Positions 58,953 to 64,000 of a DNA stretch of 64,000 nt are shown in pieces. The DNA is taken from assembly GCF_006384975.1 (NCBI RefSeq), contig NZ_CP021645.1, positions 558,001 through 622,000 of the forward strand. Direction: 5' to 3'. The notes under the pieces were generated by a model that was not told the origin of the DNA, made no database searches, and worked only from the letters and a program-made list of their open reading frames with translations. A program made the position numbers and the translations under genes. Position 1 is the stretch's first letter. Every line of letters starts with the position of its first letter. The DNA is from Pseudomonas oryzihabitans (GTDB taxonomy: Bacteria > Pseudomonadota > Gammaproteobacteria > Pseudomonadales > Pseudomonadaceae).

Positions 58953-61112
58953 CTAACCCTCGCTCGGCGCTTCCCCTCGCGGCATCTGATCCGGTCGCGG
59001 GCCACCCGCCTCGTAGCGCACGTTCATGCGCGGCGAGGCCAGTTCGATGCCGGCGTCGTCCAGGTGCCGCTTGAGCCTGAGATTGAACGCCCGCGAGACC
59101 TCCCACTGCTTGATCGGCGCGGTCTTGAAGCGAAATCTCAGGATCGCCATGCCGGAATCGAAGCTTTCCACCCCCTGCAGCTCCAGCGGTGACCAGATGT
59201 CCCTGCCCAGCAGCGGGTCCTGGCGTAGCGAGCGCCCCACTTCCTGCACCAGCTCGATGGCCTGGTCCACCGACAGCACCTGGGGGATCGGCAGGCGGAA
59301 GATGGCGTAGCCGAACTGCCGCGAGTAGTTCTGGATGCTCTTGATCTCGCTGAAGGGGATGGTGTGGACGATGCCGTCGATGTCGCGCAGGCGCACGGTG
59401 CGGATGGTCAGGCCTTCGACGGTGCCCAGGTGGTTGCCCACGTCGACGTAGTCGCCGATGGCCAGGGAGTCTTCGATGATGATGAACAGCCCGGTGATGA
59501 GGTCGGCCACCAGGCTCTGGGCACCGAAACCCACCGCCAGGCCGATGACGCCGGCACCGGCCAGCAGCGGGGTGACGTTCACGCCCATGTTGGCCAGGGC
59601 GACGATCAGGGCGATGACGAAGATGGTCAGGAACAGCACGTTGCGGATCAGCGGCAACATGGTCTGGGCCCGGGCATTGTTCGGGCTGACGCGATGCAGG
59701 TTGAGGCCGCGGTGGATGGCGGTATCGGCGAGGATCCACACCAGCCAGGCCAGTAGCAGGGTGCCGCCCAGGCCGAAGAACTTGCTGGCGATCTCATGGC
59801 CATCACCCTGGCTGAATCTCAGCAGCGAGACGTCCCAGGCGCGCAACGACAGCTCGATGGCGACCAGCCAGATGACGATCCCCAGGACCACCGCGAAGAA
59901 GGCGCGCAGGCGCTCGGCATAGGCTTCCTGCAGGCGACTACTGTGGCGGGGCCGTAGCAGCCGCGCCCGTACCACGGCATTGAGCCCCAGGGCGGCGCCC
60001 ATCAGCACGGCGCAGAGCAGGGCCCGGCGCAGGGCGTCGCTGGTGTCGCCGGCCGAGACGAAGGTCGCCACCAGGGATACCGCCACCAGGATCAGCACCG
60101 GTAGGTGCCAGAGCCGGGCGACCAGCTGGCGTACGCCCTGCAAACCGTGCAGCGCCTGGCGTTTGGCCAGTGGCTGGTTGCGGATCAGGTGGGCGACGGG
60201 CCGGCGGAATCTCAGCACGAATTGGGCGGTGAGCAGGGCGGCGCAGATGTTGGCGGCGATGGCGATGATGGCCGCCAGGTGCGGACCCAGCTTCTCCGCC
60301 AGGTGTGGATCGCTGGTGGCACCGCCAAGCGCGGCCAGGCTACCGATGATCCACAGCGGGCGGAAGGCGCGGCGGCGCAGGATCAGCAGGGCGCGATTGC
60401 GGTGGGCACCGCTGGGTAGCGAGCAGATCACCACCACGGTGGCGGCGAACAGCGGGCCGGTCACGGCCGCATAGGCCAGGGTGACGGCGACGGTCTTGCC
60501 CAGGGAATCCGGCATCCACAGCGAGACCACCAGGGTGATGACGAAGGCCAGCAGCCAGGGCGCCAGCTTGCGTAGGGCGAAGCGCACCAGGTCCAGGGTC
60601 CGCGGCCGCAGGGGGAGTTCCTCGGACAGGCCGAAACTCACCCGCAGCCGATGACTGAGGTGCTTCAGGCCAAGCGCGCAACCGGCCCAGAAGGCCAGGG
60701 TGATGACGAAACCGGAGAGCAGATTGAGGCGCTGATCGGGCGCGGGCACCAGGGCCGCCAGTTCGTCGCCGGCCTGTTCCAGCTGGAATTGCCAGCGTTC
60801 GCGCAGGTTGTCGTGCTGCAGCTGCTGCTCGACCGCGGTCAGGGTATCGGTGATCAGGCCGATCACCCCCTGGGAGGCGCTAGGTTCGGCCTTGGCCTGG
60901 GCCGCCTGCAGCTGCTTGAGTTCCTTCAGCAGGCGATTGCGTTGCTGGTCGCTTTCCAGGGTCTTGATGACCTGGTCCAGGGACTGGCCGAATTGGGGAT
61001 CGACCTGGTCCTTCTGGGTACTCGTCAGGCTTGGCAGGCTGGGCAGGGCCGCTTGAACCGGGCCGCTGAGCAGGAAGCAGAGGCAGAATAGCTGTAGCAG
61101 GCGAAAGATCAT
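58953..61112 (-). CDS. MscS-family mechanosensitive channel, large form with signal peptide
   Basis: 719 residues from ATG 61112; the frame is open upstream but the ATG begins a clean signal peptide ending near GPVQA. A periplasmic helical region (to about 120) is followed by about ten membrane segments and the MscS pore and beta domain: GDYVDVGNHLGTVEGLTIRT, then IDGIVHTIPFSEIKSIQNYS. It opens under membrane tension to release solutes after osmotic downshift. The C-terminus has a short acidic tail. It lies 91 bases after the MATE gene, same strand. Confidence 0.92.
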   Translation of the reverse strand: MIFRLLQLFCLCFLLSGPVQAALPSLPSLTSTQKDQVDPQFGQSLDQVIKTLESDQQRNRLLKELKQLQAAQAKAEPSASQGVIGLITDTLTAVEQQLQHDNLRERWQFQLEQAGDELAALVPAPDQRLNLLSGFVITLAFWAGCALGLKHLSHRLRVSFGLSEELPLRPRTLDLVRFALRKLAPWLLAFVITLVVSLWMPDSLGKTVAVTLAYAAVTGPLFAATVVVICSLPSGAHRNRALLILRRRAFRPLWIIGSLAALGGATSDPHLAEKLGPHLAAIIAIAANICAALLTAQFVLRFRRPVAHLIRNQPLAKRQALHGLQGVRQLVARLWHLPVLILVAVSLVATFVSAGDTSDALRRALLCAVLMGAALGLNAVVRARLLRPRHSSRLQEAYAERLRAFFAVVLGIVIWLVAIELSLRAWDVSLLRFSQGDGHEIASKFFGLGGTLLLAWLVWILADTAIHRGLNLHRVSPNNARAQTMLPLIRNVLFLTIFVIALIVALANMGVNVTPLLAGAGVIGLAVGFGAQSLVADLITGLFIIIEDSLAIGDYVDVGNHLGTVEGLTIRTVRLRDIDGIVHTIPFSEIKSIQNYSRQFGYAIFRLPIPQVLSVDQAIELVQEVGRSLRQDPLLGRDIWSPLELQGVESFDSGMAILRFRFKTAPIKQWEVSRAFNLRLKRHLDDAGIELASPRMNVRYEAGGPRPDQMPRGEAPSEG

Positions 61113-61203
61113 CGCAGCCGCACTCTCGCGAAATGAGGGAAGCACCGTCGGAGACGGCACCGGGCGCCGTCCGACGAGGCGGGCATTGTAGTAAGGGGGC
61201 GCG

Positions 61204-62565
61204 CTAGACGCTACGAATGCGTCGCCGCGCGCTGCGCACCAGGCGCACCGACAGCAGGAGGGCGGCACAGGTCAGGCCCAGCACCAGGCCTTGCCAGAGT
61301 CCGGCCGGTCCGCGCGGTGCACCGAACCAGTCGCTGAGCCCCAGTGCCCAGCCCACCGGCAGGCCCACGCCCCAGTAGGCCAGCAGGGTGATGATCATGG
61401 TCGCACGGGTGTCCTGGTAGCCGCGCAGGGCGCCAGCGGCGGTGACCTGGATGGCGTCGGAAAACTGGAAGATGCCAGCGAACACCAGCAGCGACGCGGC
61501 CAGCTGGATCACCGCCAGGTCCTGGGAATAGAGCCCGGCGATGAAGGTGCGGGCGGTCAGCATCAGGGTGCAGGAAACGCAGGCACAGAGCAGCCCGGCG
61601 GCCATGCCGACACCGGCGGCGAAGCGTGCCTCCCGTGGCTCGCCACGACCCAGGGCCTGGCCGACACGTACCGTCACCGCCATGCCCAGCGCCAGGGGCA
61701 CCATGAACACCAGGCCGGAGAAGTTGAGCGCCACCTGGTGCCCGGCCACCACGGTCGGGCCTAGCTCGCCGATCAACAGCGCCACCACGGAAAAGATGCT
61801 CGACTCGGCGAACACCGCGATGCCGATGGGCACGCCGATGGCCAGCAGGGCGCGCAGCGTCGGGCCGTGGGGCCGCTCGAAGCGAGCGAAGATCGCGCAG
61901 GGGCGATAGCGCTCGGTGCGGATGATCGCCAGCATGGCCAGCAGCATCGCCCACATCACCGTGCCGGAGGCGAAGCCGCAGCCGGCGCCGCCCAGCGCCG
62001 GTAGGCCCAGGTGGCCATGAATGAAGATCCAGTTCAGCGGCACGTTCAGCGCCAGGCCGGCGAGCCCTACCAGCATGGCCGGGCGGGTACGCCCCAGGCC
62101 GTCGCTGAAGCAGCGCAGCACATAGTAGAAGGCGGTGGCGGGCAGGCCCATGGCGATGCCCTTGAGATAGAGCAGGGTCGGGCCGATCAGTTGCGCATCG
62201 ACGTGCATGGCCACCAGCAGTGGTCGGGCATTGAGCAGCAGCAGGCTGGCGATGAGGCCGCAACCCAGGGCCAACCACAGTGCCTGGCGTACCAGCGGGC
62301 CGATCTCGTCGCTGCGGCCGCCACCGTGACGCTCGGCCACCTTGGGCGTGGTCGCCAGCAGGATGCCGGTCATCAACAGGAATACCGGAATCCATACCGA
62401 GTTGCCCAGGGCGACGGCGGCGAGATCCAGCGGTCCGACGCGACCGGCCATCACGGCGTCGACGAAGCCCATGGCCGAATGGGAGAGCTGGGCGATGACG
62501 ATGGGCGCGGCCAGGGAAAGCAGGGCGCCGAATTCACGTCTGATGCGGGGCAGGGAGGAGGTCAC
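61204..62565 (-). CDS. MATE-family multidrug/cation antiporter
   Basis: 453 residues with twelve predicted membrane segments, the standard MATE size. Landmarks are LSLAAPIVIAQLSHSAMGFV, MAGRVGPLDLAAVALGNSVW and GHQVALNFSGLVFMVPLALG. It belongs to the NorM-like branch, which exports cationic drugs in exchange for Na+ or H+. It is divergent from pdxB, with a 129-base gap holding both promoters. Confidence 0.93.
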   Translation of the reverse strand: MTSSLPRIRREFGALLSLAAPIVIAQLSHSAMGFVDAVMAGRVGPLDLAAVALGNSVWIPVFLLMTGILLATTPKVAERHGGGRSDEIGPLVRQALWLALGCGLIASLLLLNARPLLVAMHVDAQLIGPTLLYLKGIAMGLPATAFYYVLRCFSDGLGRTRPAMLVGLAGLALNVPLNWIFIHGHLGLPALGGAGCGFASGTVMWAMLLAMLAIIRTERYRPCAIFARFERPHGPTLRALLAIGVPIGIAVFAESSIFSVVALLIGELGPTVVAGHQVALNFSGLVFMVPLALGMAVTVRVGQALGRGEPREARFAAGVGMAAGLLCACVSCTLMLTARTFIAGLYSQDLAVIQLAASLLVFAGIFQFSDAIQVTAAGALRGYQDTRATMIITLLAYWGVGLPVGWALGLSDWFGAPRGPAGLWQGLVLGLTCAALLLSVRLVRSARRRIRSV

Positions 62566-62694
62566 TTGATCGTTCGGTCAGCTTCGGGGCGGATAGTCTA
62601 GTCCTCGTGGTCGGTGTGACAAGTCTCGCGGTAAGCGTTGCCTGGCGTGGGTGGCCTGCTAAAGTGCCGTCCCCGATCCTGCGAGTGCCCAGGC

Positions 62695-63840
62695 ATGCAC
62701 ATTCTTGCCGACGAAAACATTCCGCTGCTGGACGCCTTCTTCGGTCCCCATGCGACCCTCGAACGCCTACCGGGCCGCGCCTTCGACCGCGCGGTGGTAG
62801 GTCGCGCCGATGCCCTGCTGGTGCGCTCCATCACCCGCGTCGACGAGGCGCTGCTGGCGGATTCGCGGGTCGGCTTCGTCGGCACCTGCACCATAGGCAC
62901 CGATCATCTCGACCTCGGCCATTTCGCCCGGGCCGGCATTCGCTGGAGCAATGCGCCCGGCTGCAACGCCCGCGGTGTAGTGGACTGGGTGCTCGGCGCC
63001 CTGCTGGCGCTGGCCGACGGCGCGGGGGCGGACCTCGCCCAGCGCACCTATGGCATCGTCGGCGCCGGCCAGGTTGGCGGTCGCCTGGCCGCGGTGCTGC
63101 AGGGGCTGGGTTGGCGGGTACTGGTCTGCGATCCGCCGCGCCAGGCCAAGGAGCAGGGCGACTTTCATGGGCTCGATGAGTTGATCGAGCGCTGCGATGT
63201 GCTCTGCCTGCATACCCCACTGATCCGCGAGGGCGAGCACCGTACCCTGCACCTGTTCGATGCCGCGCGGCTGGCCCGGCTGCGCCCGGGCACCTGGTTG
63301 CTCAATGCCTGTCGCGGCGAGGTGATCGACAACGCCGCCTTGCGTACCCACCTCGCAGGCGGCGCCGAGCTGGCGGTGGCGCTGGATGTCTGGGAAGGCG
63401 AGCCGGGTATCGATGCCGAGCTGGCGCGGCTGTGCCAGGTGGCGACGCCGCATATCGCCGGGCACAGCCTGGAAGGCAAATGGCGCGGCACGGCGCAGAT
63501 CTACGAGGCCTTCTGTGCCTGGGCCGGCATTACCCCGCGGCTGACGCTGGCCGAGCTGTTGCCGGCGCAGCAACTGGAGCGGCTGGTATTCGGTCGGGAA
63601 ACCCCGGAAGCCCTGGCCTTCAAGCGCGCCTGTCGCGCGGTCTACGATCCTCGCGACGACGACGCGGCGCTACGCGCGACCCTCGCTTTGCCGCCCCTGG
63701 CGCGGGCCCAGGCGTTCGACGCCCTGCGCAAGGGCTATCCCATGCGTCGGGAGATTCCGGGGCTGGTGCTCGAAGGGGCGGGCATGGCTCGGCTGGCGAG
63801 TGCCCTGGGGTGCGATTGGCGACATGGCGACGGCTCTTGA
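62695..63840 (+). CDS. pdxB: Erythronate-4-phosphate dehydrogenase PdxB
   Basis: 381 residues from ATG 62695; the longer open frame from 62638 adds 19 atypical residues. It begins [17 protein letters not shown]. The D-isomer 2-hydroxyacid dehydrogenase NAD fold is seen in [14 protein letters not shown], with catalytic Arg in [10 protein letters not shown] and His in [11 protein letters not shown]; the C-terminal PdxB dimerisation domain follows. It makes 2-oxo-3-hydroxy-4-phosphobutanoate in pyridoxal phosphate synthesis. Confidence 0.96.
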   Translation: MHILADENIPLLDAFFGPHATLERLPGRAFDRAVVGRADALLVRSITRVDEALLADSRVGFVGTCTIGTDHLDLGHFARAGIRWSNAPGCNARGVVDWVLGALLALADGAGADLAQRTYGIVGAGQVGGRLAAVLQGLGWRVLVCDPPRQAKEQGDFHGLDELIERCDVLCLHTPLIREGEHRTLHLFDAARLARLRPGTWLLNACRGEVIDNAALRTHLAGGAELAVALDVWEGEPGIDAELARLCQVATPHIAGHSLEGKWRGTAQIYEAFCAWAGITPRLTLAELLPAQQLERLVFGRETPEALAFKRACRAVYDPRDDDAALRATLALPPLARAQAFDALRKGYPMRREIPGLVLEGAGMARLASALGCDWRHGDGS

Positions 63841-63938
63841 AGGGCTGCGTCGCTTAGGACCGGAGGCTAGGTGAAGCGTTCAGGTCGGCGGACCGACTCC
63901 CGCCAGGCGGCCAGCAGGCCGAACGGCGGGACGAGGGT

Positions 63939-63954
63939 GGAGCCGGACGGCTCC
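63939..63954. terminator. Possible weak hairpin between pdxB and the right-edge gene
   Basis: GGAGCC (63939-63944) pairs with GGCTCC (63949-63954) around GGAC. It lies between two convergent genes, but the stem is short and no T-run follows. Confidence 0.25.
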
Positions 63955-63962
63955 GCCCGGAC

Positions 63963-64000
63963 TCAGTGGTATTCGCAGAGGTAGGCGGTGTCTTCGGCTA
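63963..64000 (-). CDS. Possible C-terminal end of a minus-strand gene cut by the window edge
   Basis: Read on the minus strand the last bases encode AEDTAYLCEYH followed by a stop (TCA at 63963). Only eleven residues are visible, so no family can be given. Convergent orientation with pdxB and the small hairpin between them support it as a real gene end. Confidence 0.4.
   Translation of the reverse strand, partial: AEDTAYLCEYH

Noticed and set aside
1..64000. CRISPR arrays, tRNA or rRNA genes, transposases, integrases
   Set aside because: None could be recognised; the repeats seen are short extragenic palindromes at operon ends without regular spacing.

Overview
The window reads as chromosomal DNA of a GC-rich gammaproteobacterium, most likely a Pseudomonas. 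SfnG, RlmM, TusA, PdxB, AcnA and the LIV-type and sulfonate-type transporters all look like Pseudomonas proteins, and the intergenic repeats resemble Pseudomonas REP elements. The genus is inferred from recalled protein families; no search was run. Gene packing is dense, with many 4-base ATGA or GTGA overlaps inside operons.

Positions 1 to about 41,400 form a long organosulfur-scavenging region. In order it holds: a class II aldolase fragment with two sulfonate-type substrate-binding proteins (SBPs) (1-2407); a lone SBP (2666-3712); a MetQNI-type transporter (3773-6352); sfnG followed by a five-gene LIV-type ABC importer (6650-12642); a chemoreceptor (12788-14410); a truncated acyl-CoA-synthetase-like protein followed by a second copy of the LIV-type importer (14737-20705); a minus-strand operon of DszA-like monooxygenase, MetQ-like SBP and DszC/SfnB-like flavoprotein (24251-20835); an SsuABC-type operon with two SBPs (24508-28038); a signal-less family 3 SBP and a TerC-type membrane protein (28157-29740); a tau-like operon of SBP, dioxygenase, ATPase and permease (29908-33605); and an SsuD-like monooxygenase, SBP, DszA-like, DszC-like and SBP cluster ending in a LysR regulator (34876-41421).

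The logic appears to be capture of many sulfur organics by about thirteen SBPs, import through only five translocators, and release of sulfite by four luciferase-like (LLM) monooxygenases, two DszC/SfnB-like flavoproteins and one TauD-like dioxygenase. All eleven non-LIV SBPs lack cysteine, and three mature ones lack methionine as well. That is a known signature of proteins made under sulfur starvation. The two LIV-type SBPs keep four cysteines each, so those importers may serve another role or be regulated differently.

Positions 41,422-45,869 are an AT-richer stretch. It carries a regulatory-looking trio (a pseudo-receiver winged-helix protein, a degenerate EAL protein and a receiver-less winged-helix protein) and a small membrane protein. 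A six-gene exopolysaccharide operon follows (45870-53726): Wzc-type tyrosine autokinase, Wzx-like flippase, pyruvyl transferase, Wzy-like polymerase, one GT4 glycosyltransferase and a secreted clan-A glycosidase.

From 53,767 to the end lie housekeeping genes: acnA (minus), rlmM and tusA (plus), an SGNH hydrolase, an MscS-family channel and a MATE transporter (all minus), pdxB (plus), and the last codons of a minus-strand gene at the right edge. No rRNA, tRNA, CRISPR array, insertion sequence or prophage was recognised.
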